Source of the DNA: G047528285 sp047528285
GTDB lineage: Bacteria; Pseudomonadota; Gammaproteobacteria; Enterobacterales; Enterobacteriaceae
Length of the DNA stretch: 64,000 nt
Assembly: GCA_047528285.1 (NCBI GenBank)
Contig: CP180022.1
Location: 1,054,001-1,118,000, forward strand
Reading direction: 5' to 3'
The notes under the pieces are model-generated. The model did not search any database and was not told the DNA's origin. It worked only from the letters and a program-made list of their open reading frames with translations. A program made the translations under genes and the position numbers. Of the stretch, positions 1 through 9,152 are shown in pieces (the stretch's first letter is position 1; each line of letters starts with the position of its first letter).

Positions 1-1054
1 GATCGAGGTGTGCCAAATAAGTGCTTGCTTTAATAAAGGTGCCGCGTGATTTAGACATTTTTGCGCCATTGACGATTAAATGTCCATGAACAAATAAATT
101 TGTTGGTTTGCGGAAGTGACTGCCTTCCAGAATTGCCGGCCAGCAAAGGCTGTGAAAATGGATGATGTCTTTTCCGATAAAATGATAAAGATCGGTTTTA
201 GAATCTACATCCCAGAATTCATCAAATTGGATATCGTTACGCTTTTTGCAAAGATTCTTAAAGGCGCTCATATAGCCTATAGGTGCATCCAGCCATACAT
301 AGAAGTATTTTTTTTCTGCATCCGGAACTTCAAAGCCAAAATAAGGCGCATCTCGGGAGATGTCCCATTGCTGTAGTCCTAAATCAAACCATTCCTGTAT
401 CTTATTGGTTACTTGTTCTTGTAGCGGTCCGGAGTGCGTCCAAGAAAATAACATATCTCTAAAATTGGGTAAATCGAAGAAGAAGTGTTCTGATTTCCTC
501 ATGATCGGCTTGGCGCCTGATATCGCCGATTTTGGATTGATAAGATCTGTCGGATTATAGGTGGTTCCACAGATCTCGCAGTTATCACCGTACTGATCGG
601 GAGAGTGGCATTTTGGACACTGTCCTTTTACGAAACGATCGGGTAAAAACATGCTCTTTTCTGGATCAAAGAGCTGTGAAATACTCCGAGACTGAATAAA
701 GCCATTTTTTTTCAGTCGATGATAAATTAGTATGGATAATTGACGATTTTCCTCACTGTGAGTTGAGTGGTAGTTATCATGGTTTATGTGAAAGCCGGCA
801 AAATCTCTCTGATGCTCCATGTGCATTTTGTTTATCATGTTTTCTGGCGTAATTCCTAATTGCTGTGCTTTAAGCATAATTGGTGTGCCGTGAGCGTCAT
901 CGGCACAAATGAAATAAACTTCATTGCCGCGCATGCGCTGATAACGAACCCAAATATCTGCCTGTATATGCTCGAGCATATGCCCAAGGTGAATTGGACC
1001 ATTAGCGTAAGGTAAAGCACAGGTTACTAATATTTTTTTTGCGACTTGAGTCAT
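1..1054 (-). CDS. metG: Methionyl-tRNA synthetase, N-terminal part (runs off the window)
   Basis: Charges tRNA(Met) with methionine in the cytoplasm for initiation and elongation. The reverse frame is open from the ATG at 1054 to the window edge (351 codons), so only the catalytic half is visible. The class I signature is present at residues 11-24 (CALPYANGPIHLGH, HIGH-type HLGH). A zinc knuckle with two CxxC-like pairs (CPKC and CEIC) lies near residues 146-162. The KMSKS loop (GAKMSKSRGTF) is near residue 335. E. coli MetG has 677 residues, so the anticodon-binding and C-terminal dimerisation parts lie outside. No Shine-Dalgarno sequence is visible before the start. It appears monocistronic, followed upstream by an 0.8 kb desert. 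Identification is secure. Confidence 0.96.
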   Translation of the reverse strand, partial: MTQVAKKILVTCALPYANGPIHLGHMLEHIQADIWVRYQRMRGNEVYFICADDAHGTPIMLKAQQLGITPENMINKMHMEHQRDFAGFHINHDNYHSTHSEENRQLSILIYHRLKKNGFIQSRSISQLFDPEKSMFLPDRFVKGQCPKCHSPDQYGDNCEICGTTYNPTDLINPKSAISGAKPIMRKSEHFFFDLPNFRDMLFSWTHSGPLQEQVTNKIQEWFDLGLQQWDISRDAPYFGFEVPDAEKKYFYVWLDAPIGYMSAFKNLCKKRNDIQFDEFWDVDSKTDLYHFIGKDIIHFHSLCWPAILEGSHFRKPTNLFVHGHLIVNGAKMSKSRGTFIKASTYLAHLD

Positions 1055-1868
1055 GGTAGTAATTTATTTTTATTAGTGTCACAAGAATATTTAATGATAT
1101 CTGATAGTGATGTCTTATGTAAAGAAACAGATAGGTATCTGTTGTCGGCAAATTTTCCGTCTTTGTGAGAGTTATTTTGAATAAATCAAAATTGGTAATA
1201 AATATATTTATGGCATAAATAATTATTATAAGGTGTGTATGGTGATTAAAATTTTGTTGATAAAATGTCTTATATATTATTTAATGATCTTAGAATTAAT
1301 TGCCACTAATTTAAAAATAAGAATCATTGACGATAAATAATCGTATGAGCAAGAAATGTGATATTTTTATATATAAGTTTAAATTATTCTTCTTTATTCA
1401 CTGAGGCTCGTCTCTGGCGGTATGCATGTGCTATTAAAGGATATTTACTAATGTGATTCGTATCGGCTCATAATGGCCTAGAGAATAGCATGTTTATAAC
1501 CCCTGTTATCATTTATTAAGAAAAATTAATGATAAGTTATAAAACTTGGATAGTATTTTAAATACTTATGGAAAGCCGTTAGTTTTATAAATAATATTTA
1601 ATGCTAATAATAAGCATTATTATGCTAAATGGTTTGATATATGTGATGGTAAAGATTGGAACGATACTTGCATGAGTGAATAGTAGAGTTTGACGCGTGC
1701 TGCTTGTATCTAATGGGGCTTTAAACTAAAATTTTTAATTTCTGTTTTTGTATATTGTTTTTTAGAGGTGAGGTCAAATTATTTTGAATAACTTAAATTG
1801 ATTTGCATGGAGTTTTACTCGGTACTTTTGTTGGAAAAGTGACTTCTGTATGTGCGTCAGGTTTGCTT
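1055..1868. other. Gene desert between metG and ribC
   Basis: AT-rich stretch with no credible reading frame, tRNA or strong hairpin. It carries the 5' side of metG and the 3' side of ribC. I see nothing I can assign. Confidence 0.7.
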
Positions 1869-2474
1869 TTATGTCAATAATACATTTTCTACTGTATCAA
1901 CAATTACCTGCGTTAGTGGATCAATTTCAATATTGACGCTATCGCTAAGTTGCTTTTTGCCCAGCGTAGTTTTTTGCAATGTTTCAGGTATTAAATGTAC
2001 GCAAAATCGGTTGCCAACTACCCTTCCAACAGTCAAACTGATACCGTCTACGCCGATATAGCCTTTATAGAGAATATACTTCATCAGGGCTCGTTCTTGC
2101 ATAGAAAACCAAATTTTCAGGTTATTCTCTGAAGTAATGATTTTGGTTATTTCGGCAGTGCAGATAATGTGTCCGGACATCATATGACCGCCAATTTCTG
2201 TTTGTAGGCTTGCTGCACGCGCTAGGTTAACATTATCACCCACTTTAAGTCTTCCTAAGTTGCTTAGCTTAAGTGTTTCTTTCATTAAATCAAAACTGAC
2301 TACGTCTTCATTTATTCCAGTAACTGTTAAACAACATCCGTTATACGCCATCGAGGCACCGATAGCTAAATTTGGCAAGAGTGCCTTTGGCAGGCGTATA
2401 TAATGAGTACGAAAAAAACTTTTTTCTTCAATCGCGGTAATGGGCGCGATAGCTTGAATAATTCCCGTAAACAT
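1869..2474 (-). CDS. ribC: Riboflavin synthase, alpha chain
   Basis: Catalyses the dismutation of two 6,7-dimethyl-8-ribityllumazine molecules to riboflavin, the last step of vitamin B2 synthesis (called ribE in some genomes). It has 201 residues against 213 in E. coli; the difference is a shorter C-terminal tail. The N-terminus MFTGIIQ and two lumazine-binding repeats are present: repeat 1 with GASMAYNGCCLTVTGI near residue 40, repeat 2 with GYIGVDGISLTVGRV near 140. The EIGGHMMSGHI and FCVHLIPETL blocks match the family. It stands alone between deserts. I see no FMN riboswitch upstream. Retaining riboflavin synthesis is typical of nutritional symbionts, but the rest of the pathway is not in the window. 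Confidence 0.96.
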   Translation of the reverse strand: MFTGIIQAIAPITAIEEKSFFRTHYIRLPKALLPNLAIGASMAYNGCCLTVTGINEDVVSFDLMKETLKLSNLGRLKVGDNVNLARAASLQTEIGGHMMSGHIICTAEITKIITSENNLKIWFSMQERALMKYILYKGYIGVDGISLTVGRVVGNRFCVHLIPETLQKTTLGKKQLSDSVNIEIDPLTQVIVDTVENVLLT

Positions 2475-3198
2475 ATGCTTTCCTCATCAGTTTGCACTGA
2501 CTATCTTGATATTCATATTATTGTATAATACAGTAAAAGATAATATTGTCTTATTGCAAAAACAAACATCTTTTCGCATATGATGCCGTTCCTTACGTAT
2601 TGTTTCTGATAAGATTTCTTAGACTATGTATAATATACTGAATATTGAGTACAATACATGTTTCATAAATATGATGTACATATCAATAATTACTAGAACT
2701 AATTTACTCACAAGCATATAAAGATCATATTTATAGATTAAAGTTAAATTAATATATAAGAAATTATTGTTTAAGCAACACATTGTTTTAATCGTGATCA
2801 TTTGGTTTCTAAAAGAATTCAATGTACGCTATTTTTCACTCGGGGATAATTAATGACAATTTTTGACTAAATATTCAGTATATTCATGATAAACTGAATA
2901 TTTTACGGTGTATTTTGATTATTTAATTTCATTAAAGCTATTTTGAAGAAAAGAAAATTATAGTGATAGATTTTAGCTAAAGAAAATTCCATTTTATATT
3001 ATTGATTTTTTGAATATACACAGATTACTATTTAGTACTAGTAGTGTTTATGTAGCAAAGATAGACATCTCGAATTACAGCATTGTTAGTATTTTAATAT
3101 CCTGACACTTTGCGCAGCAAAGTTATGCAGAGTTAGATGAGTGCTAAAAGTATTTTTATTGGAATATGAGTTTTTTAAATAGTAAGAATTTGAAATAA

Positions 3199-4298
3199 TA
3201 ATTTGTTAAATAAATCGAAATTTAGGTGATTGTTGGATCAACAACACTACTGTTATCTTAGTATAAGATCTTTACGGTAAATCAAAAATGTAAAATTATT
3301 TTTATATCACTAACAACAAAAAAGCAGCGTGGTTTCTCAAATAGTCAAGTAAAATCTAAACTCAATTGATACATCAGTCATTTTTTGCATAAGCGGGAAA
3401 ACTCTAGAAAGCTGTGGTTGATAATTTTACTGTATCGGTATGGGCTATGACGACAACTATATTAATTAAATATATTTTTGCCATTGTTTTCAGATTATGA
3501 CCAGTTTCTGTTTGTTTGATTTTAAATTGATGGTCGTATTTGTTGAGTTGCCAAGACTAGTTACTGAGAGAGCCGAGGCAATAATATCAGCATAAAAACA
3601 CTAATAAACTATTTATTATCAATGGTTTATTATATCTATTAATATAGAATATGACTTAAAGTCTTTGTAAAAACGAATAAAAAGGCTGCTAACATAGCAT
3701 TGTTTTGAACAAATATAAAGTTTGAAGTGGGGGTGGTGCCCCGCATCTTAGTGGAGATGCGGGGCACTACATAAAATTATCGATATGGATTTATCTTTCA
3801 GTAGTTAGTAGCAAGTGATACGCAGGCTTGGTTAAATTTGATAACACAGATCTAACCGAAAAATAATGGTGGCCTCAGTTAAGGGAGTGTAATGATAAGC
3901 GCGTTTTAATTATGTTCTTTTGAGGGAGATTAACGGAGCTTACTGCTGCCCGTTGCGAAGTGGTATATAATTAAGAGTGATATCTAAAATATACACTTCT
4001 AGTTGTAAATTAACGTGCTAACTGGTAATGAAAATATTTTGAAAAAGAAGGTGGGTTATTAAAGGCGTTTCAGAGAATGAAAAATTTTCATATTTCATCA
4101 AAAATAATTTAAGTCAATATCATCTAAGTTTGTGTGACTATGATGTAGATAATAAATAGGGATCAATAGCAATAGGGGTTCATAAATCAGGTAATCACAT
4201 TACGTTGTTTAGAATGTTAAACATTGTGTCTTTTTTCTTAAGAACATCCAAGTTATGAGAGCCGTTTTATTACCGATGCTGATTTATTTAATAAAGCC
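3199..4298 (+). mobile_element. Fossil IS903-like element (IS5 family), copy A
   Basis: I compared this stretch by eye with the remembered IS903 sequence (about 1057 bp, 18-bp ends GGCTTTGTTGAATAAATC). The left end is TTTGTTAAATAAATCG at 3202-3217 and the right end CTGATTTATTTAATAAAGCC at 4279-4298. Between them transposase blocks occur in the expected order: GTAAATCAAAAATG near 3278 (native start AKQKFKI), GACTTAAAGTCTTTG at 3653-3667, CCGAAAAATAATGG near 3856, GAGCTTACTGCTGCCCG near 3936 and GTGACTATGATG at 4133-4144. The span of 1100 bp matches a nearly full-length element with small indels. Stops and frameshifts interrupt every frame, so it cannot encode a transposase. Homology is inferred from memory, not from an alignment program. 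Confidence 0.8.
3736..3767. repeat. Perfect GC-rich hairpin inside the fossil IS
   Basis: Thirteen-base arms GTGCCCCGCATCT (3736-3748) and AGATGCGGGGCAC (3755-3767) pair perfectly around the loop TAGTGG. The flanking G and T could add a wobble pair. There is no T-run on either side, so it is a poor intrinsic terminator. It is by far the most GC-rich patch in this desert, and the right arm has no counterpart in the IS903 sequence I remember. Confidence 0.75.
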
Positions 4299-4917
4299 AT
4301 ATTCTGTATAAAAAGAACTTGATAACTATATTATTCTTATGCTTACAGAAGCATAACAAGCTCAGAGTAGAATATGGTTTTTAATCAAGAAATGTACAGA
4401 TGTGACAGTGTCTTAGTTAATGCTATTAATTAAATTTAGAATGGTTTTCTATATGATTTCAGTAGAATTTCTTTATGAGATTTTTAAAACTTGATAAGTC
4501 TTACTGATAAGTAAGAAAGACATCTAAAAGATAGATCAATATAATTTAAATCTAGGTTTATACATGAAATGTCTTACTCATAAAACTATATGTTTTTTCA
4601 AAACCAGACGTGATGCGTGAAAAGTTGATTTGTTGACATTACTCAATAAACTGGAGTTTTGACTCCAATGCATTCCTACAAGGATAATGTAATTCATTGA
4701 ATTAAAAGATAATGTTATTTTTTATTTCTTTTCTGATTGTGAAAAACCTCAATACCAAGTTTAGTGAGTTATTTCATGATAGTAAGTTTTAGCAACAAGA
4801 TGTTTATTGTCTATTTTGTATTTAATTTTTGAATTTGCCTATACAGAAATACAAGTGCAAGGCAGTATTAGAAATTCTTAATCATTCAACCCATCAGGAA
4901 ATAAACGGAGTATTGCA

Positions 4918-5385
4918 ATGACACCATTGAAAGTCGGTGATATAGCGCCGCAATTTAGCCTACCTGATCAGGACGGTGAACTAATCAATCTTACCGACTT
5001 CCATGGACAAAGAGTATTAGTTTATTTTTATCCAAAAGCGATGACACCAGGTTGTACCGCACAAGCGCGCGGATTACGCGATAATATGGCCTTTTTAAAA
5101 AAAGCCGGGGTGGATGTACTAGGCATCAGTACTGACAAACCCGAAAAGTTGTTTCGTTTTGCCGAAAAAGAGCTTTTAAATTTTATTTTACTATCCGATG
5201 AGAATCATCAAGTTGCTAGTCAGTTCGGTGTTTGGGGCGAGAAAAGTTTTATGGGAAAAATTTATGATGGTGTTTACCGAATAAGTTTTCTGGTTGGGGT
5301 AGATAGAGTCATCGAAAAAGTATTCGATGATTTTAAAACAAGCAATCACCACGAGATGGTAATTGCTCAACTAAAAAACCTTTGA
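4918..5385 (+). CDS. bcp: Thiol peroxidase Bcp, apparently one-cysteine form
   Basis: Peroxiredoxin of the BCP/PrxQ family, which reduces hydrogen peroxide and organic peroxides in the cytoplasm using thioredoxin. It has 155 residues against 156 in E. coli and is very similar throughout (YFYPKAMTPGCT, DVLGISTDKPEKL, SQFGVWGEKSFMGK). The peroxidatic Cys46 in TPGCT is kept. E. coli has a second cysteine at position 51 (CTVQACGL) as the resolving residue and a third near 99; here those positions are Arg51 (CTAQARGL) and Ala. Cys46 is thus the only cysteine, implying a 1-Cys mechanism or impaired recycling. A CGGAG ribosome-binding site precedes the ATG. Monocistronic. Confidence 0.95.
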   Translation: MTPLKVGDIAPQFSLPDQDGELINLTDFHGQRVLVYFYPKAMTPGCTAQARGLRDNMAFLKKAGVDVLGISTDKPEKLFRFAEKELLNFILLSDENHQVASQFGVWGEKSFMGKIYDGVYRISFLVGVDRVIEKVFDDFKTSNHHEMVIAQLKNL

Positions 5386-5432
5386 ACGCAGGCTAATAGA
5401 GAGGTGTTCCTTTACATAAAAGGAGGCTAAGA

Positions 5433-5510
5433 ATGAAATGTCTTTTTATGTCGGAAAATGACCATTTTGATATAGGTACTGTTTTGAAAAAATTCGTGCC
5501 ATGTTACTAA
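5433..5510 (+). other. Micro-ORF with a strong ribosome-binding site (25 codons)
   Basis: AAAGGAGG at 5418-5425 sits 7 bases before an ATG that opens 25 codons (MKCLFMSENDHFDIG...FVPCY). The stop overlaps the left arm of the hairpin at 5507-5543. I do not recognise the peptide. It may be the relic 5' end of a lost gene, a leader peptide or chance; the intact ribosome-binding site is the only real support. Confidence 0.25.
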
Positions 5511-5551
5511 GCGTGCACCGTATACATTGCTACGTACGCTTAGGAAAGTAG
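5507..5551 (+). terminator. Terminator-like hairpin downstream of bcp
   Basis: CTAAGCGT (5507-5514) pairs with ACGCTTAG (5536-5543); an inner CGTA/TACG can extend the stem. A T-run (GTTTTTG) begins about 7 bases after it. It probably ended the bcp transcript or that of a gene lost after bcp. Confidence 0.4.
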
Positions 5552-6678
5552 TTTTTGTATAACTGTATGATCATCATTATTTTTTTTTAATATGCTACCA
5601 AGGTAACTTTAATTTTAGGTAGGCTAAAATTAGGAGTCAGATCGTATCTTTCTATCAGGATTACAAAGCGCCGGGTTTGATCCTTAGGGAGATACAAAAC
5701 TTTTTGTGAAGAATGGTGCTAAAAATTGTTATTTCACCATGTTTAATAAAATACTTTGAGTTTATTTAACTGCTGTTAAACATATATATTTAAATATTTA
5801 TTTCGACACCAGCTAAGACTTAAATTTATCTATCGGTGGTTTTGATTTCTATCTTACTCATTGATATTAAATGTTAGTTAAATATCATAAGACGCCCGAG
5901 AGTTCTAGAGATTTTAGCGATAAAGGATTTGGATAATATAAAAATCAATATTATTTATTACCAAAATTGTATGACGTTTTTTGAACAGTAAAAATTAGTG
6001 AAGAAAATTAAATGATTTAATTATTACGCTTTAACATAAAGCATGTTTTGTTTAAAAACTCGCATGTTTTTTTTATTTATGAAATCTCCGACTTATACTT
6101 TTGTTAATTATGTCAAATTAAAGAATCTGAAAAATAAATATTGAAAAATATTTCTTATGATTTATAAGTACTCTTTCGTTTGTTTCTGAGACTGTATTAT
6201 CTACGATAAAGTAGCACTTTTGTTTAGGCATTAATTGATAGAAGTGGTTCTTTATTCAGAGCTCATGTATTTGAATCGTTGATATATGAGCCACTGCGAT
6301 GGAGATTGTTACATAGATAAAAATATTACTTGATATTTTTGACGCTGTCATTTGCTGAAATGTTTTAGCTTTTATATCACCGATCTGCGCATATCTTAGT
6401 CATGTATACTTATGATAACTTCCATAAGTGTTTTAAATCTGAACATTGATATTTCACAACAGCATTAAAGCGGTAGTTATAGGCTTTTTGTTTATATTTG
6501 ATTTTTAAATTTTAAGTTTGCTACAGAGTTTTAAATGTTGAAACAATAATAGTAATTAAATTCAATTATTCACATAAAATAAGTTATGTGATAAATAAGG
6601 AATGTTGTGATTGAGTATAGAAGATATACATCTTTATTTTGCACAGAAATAATAGTGGAAAATACAGATATTCTGATA

Positions 6679-6703
6679 ACCGCGCCCGTTTTATCGGCGC
6701 GGT
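6679..6703 (+). repeat. GC-rich hairpin 50 bases upstream of hda
   Basis: ACCGCGCC (6679-6686) pairs perfectly with GGCGCGGT (6696-6703) around a 9-base loop. In E. coli uraA precedes hda; uraA is absent here, so this could be the surviving terminator or attenuator between them. There is no T-run, so its function is open. Confidence 0.5.
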
Positions 6704-6752
6704 AAAATTATGGTAGGATGAGAAATATTTTTCTAGAATTCAAGAGGTATAT

Positions 6753-7454
6753 CTGAACATCCCGCTGCAGCTTTCATTGCCGCTTTATTTGCCTGATGAC
6801 GAAACTTTCTCCAATTTTTATTCTGGTAAAAATGGTGCGTTGCTGGCGGCTCTTCAGGATATCCTTTCTCGTGAACAGGGTAGCCATCTCTATTTCTGGT
6901 CACAAAAAGGTGCTGGGCGTAGCCATTTGTTGCATGCCGCCTGTGCGGTGCTGTCGGACCGCGCCAAGGCGGTTGGCTATGTTCCATTGGATAAGAGCAC
7001 TTGGTTTATCCCCGAGGTTTTGGATGGCATGGAGCAATTAGCGCTGGTAACGATAGATAATATCGAATGTATCGTTGGGGATTCTCCTTGGGAAAGAGCT
7101 ATTTTTAATTTATATAACCGTATCCAGGAAACTGGCCGAACACAGCTTATTATAAGCGGTAATTGTCCGCCACGACAATTAAATCTCAATCTACCTGACT
7201 TGGCCTCCCGTTTGGATTGGGGGCAGATCTATCGACTGCAGCCACTCTCCGATCAGGAGAAAGGGTATGCTCTCCAATTACGGGCAAAACTGCGTGGGTT
7301 TGAATTACCGGAAGACGTTAGCCGTTTTTTGATTAACCGCTTAGAGAGGGATATGCGTACATTATCTACGATACTGGATAAATTGGATCATGCTTCGTTT
7401 CGCGCGCAACGCAAACTGACTATCCCATTTGTTAAAGCAATCTTAAATCTTTAA
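6753..7454 (+). CDS. hda: DnaA regulatory inactivator Hda, CTG start
   Basis: Hda binds the DNA-loaded sliding clamp and stimulates hydrolysis of DnaA-ATP (RIDA), preventing re-initiation at oriC. The frame extends upstream of the TTG at 6777: CTG AAC ATC CCG CTG CAG CTT TCA TTG gives MNIPLQLSLPLYLP, matching E. coli MNTPAQLSLPLYLP. Only a CTG at 6753 can begin this extension, with AAGAGG at 6742-6747 as ribosome-binding site. E. coli hda is also known to use CTG, as I recall. The start matters because QLSLPL (residues 6-11) is the clamp-binding motif. The protein has 233 residues. AAA+ features include the modified Walker A KGAGRSHLL near 56 and the arginine-finger block LPDLASRLDWGQI. It stands alone; uraA/upp/purMN do not flank it. 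Confidence 0.95.
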   Translation: MNIPLQLSLPLYLPDDETFSNFYSGKNGALLAALQDILSREQGSHLYFWSQKGAGRSHLLHAACAVLSDRAKAVGYVPLDKSTWFIPEVLDGMEQLALVTIDNIECIVGDSPWERAIFNLYNRIQETGRTQLIISGNCPPRQLNLNLPDLASRLDWGQIYRLQPLSDQEKGYALQLRAKLRGFELPEDVSRFLINRLERDMRTLSTILDKLDHASFRAQRKLTIPFVKAILNL

Positions 7455-9152
7455 AACGAAAAATCATATTGCTTCCCACCCTAAAAGGGTGGATGCATGG
7501 GAAAACTGCTACTTAAACTTATCTTGGTATGCGTTCTTTTTTATGTTGGTTTAAATTCTTGTGGTATTGATGTAGATTTTGTTGGTAATGGATGGTTTAT
7601 ATACCAGTTAATGATTGTTTTATATATCACTTTTGATTTTAAAAAGATCATTATTTTAATAAAAAGAAATTTGATGGATACGTAAATTCAAATTTTGTAT
7701 CTTTATTTACTGAATGAGTTTTTTATAAACATAATCATGTTGTATCTATTTTGATTTTTATAATATTGCCATGTATCACTTATATGAAATAAAATTAAAA
7801 ATTTGCTTGATATGGTTGATTATTTCTCTGTTGTTTATTTGTTTCTCGATTTAAAAAATATTATCAATATGTGTTTTATTATTCGATTATTAAGAATAAA
7901 GCAGTATAAAATTAGTCTTTATATTGTATATGATAACATGATTCCTACTATTTTATAGTAGACTTAAATAGCATATATCGTATGCTTGTTCGTACTTATA
8001 TACTGTGATTTTTTAAATGTATTTAAATAGAATTCAGAGAATTCTAAATATTTATATAGTATTCCTGTACCAATAATAATTCATTGATTTTTTGAAGAAA
8101 GTCTTGTTTATGATCGTTTGAATATTCGTGATAGCGAATATAAAGTTAATATTGTTTTCAAATATTACTTATAGATCTAATATTAAACGTTTAACATCAA
8201 ACTCTATTAACATTTCTTCAGCGAAGGTAAATAATATTAATTATACATACTTTATTTTAAAAATAATAGTTAATCAATAAATTATTGAATTCATAATTTG
8301 TTTGTTTTTAAAACTATTTATTTAAAATAAAAAAATGTTAAATTTTATTAAAAATTTAATGAATTAGTATTCAATAAATATATTACTTTCAAGTAAAATG
8401 TATTTTTTAGTTTTCATTATAACGATAACATCTATAATATGATCTTAACACTTTATAACAAGGTAACTAGTTTCTATTCTTGTTGTAATAAGCTATTTAG
8501 CTTTATTTCAGTATTTTGTTTGATATTTCATTAAATTATATAGAAGTAAACGTTTAAGTTTAAGATCTATCTTAAGGATATAAGTGTTTTTGGCAAAAAG
8601 TTTTTTAGATGAAGATTTATTTTATATATAATATAATGATACATTTACTATGTTGTGTTTAAATTCAATTTAAATTATTTATTTTCCACAATAACACCTT
8701 AAATATCAATCATCTATCTTTAATTTAGTGAGGGATGGGTTGCGTGAAAATCCATTGTTAGCTATGCGGTCATCTGTTTCCAGAATAGAAACGCGGGTGG
8801 TATTGATAAAAATCATTTATCTTTCTTTAACGGGTATATTTGATTGAATTCTGATATCCTTTTGCTTTTCTTGAAATAATTTGTACTGTTTCTTCTATTT
8901 ATTACTCACATTAATCAACAATGGTATTTGTGTTTATAGGTTTATTGAATTGTAACAATTGAACCTGAAATTGGCAGTTAGGTATACAATCAATTTGATT
9001 TACCTGATAACTAGTATAGATAAATAAAAAATTATAATTTTTACTTAAATCAAAAATGCCTGAAAATCTATTAGTTGAAAGTTTTTCTATTAATATTAAT
9101 ATTTTATTCAAGTGAGGTGTTGTGTGAATCAATCTTTCATTAGGAAAATTTG
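7455..9152. other. Gene desert between hda and lpxP
   Basis: 1.7 kb of extremely AT-rich sequence. A 62-codon frame at 7497-7685 is low-complexity (Ile/Phe/Leu rich) and looks like chance. No tRNA, IS remnant or credible gene remnant was recognised. Confidence 0.7.
7476..7492. terminator. Short hairpin after hda
   Basis: CCACCC (7476-7481) and GGGTGG (7487-7492) pair around TAAAA, 22 bases after the hda stop. No T-run follows, so terminator function is uncertain. Confidence 0.3.

Larger units (their letters stand above)
2475..4917. other. Gene desert between ribC and bcp, containing a fossil IS
   Basis: 2.4 kb without an intact gene. The segment 3199-4298 is a decayed IS903-like element (listed separately) and includes a GC-rich hairpin at 3736-3767. 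The flanks, 2475-3198 and 4299-4917, are AT-rich with nothing I can assign. Confidence 0.7.
5386..6752. other. Gene desert between bcp and hda
   Basis: 1.4 kb, AT-rich. It holds a micro-ORF with a strong ribosome-binding site (5433-5510), a terminator-like hairpin (5507-5543) and a GC-rich hairpin just before hda (6679-6703). Nothing else can be assigned. Confidence 0.7.

Noticed and set aside
2619..2822. 67-codon minus-strand frame upstream of ribC
   Set aside because: Low-complexity Tyr/Ile/Asn-rich translation with no start signals; similar frames occur in every desert.
5590..5710. Possible further IS903 left part (TTTTAGGTAGG, AGTCAGATC) or a decayed tRNA (GGGTTTGATCC)
   Set aside because: The IS-like words are short and no terminal repeat is present; no cloverleaf can be drawn. 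Not enough for a call.
7497..7685. 62-codon frame with two hydrophobic stretches after hda
   Set aside because: Composition is dominated by Ile, Phe, Leu and Lys as expected for chance frames in AT-rich DNA; no ribosome-binding site or recognisable homology.
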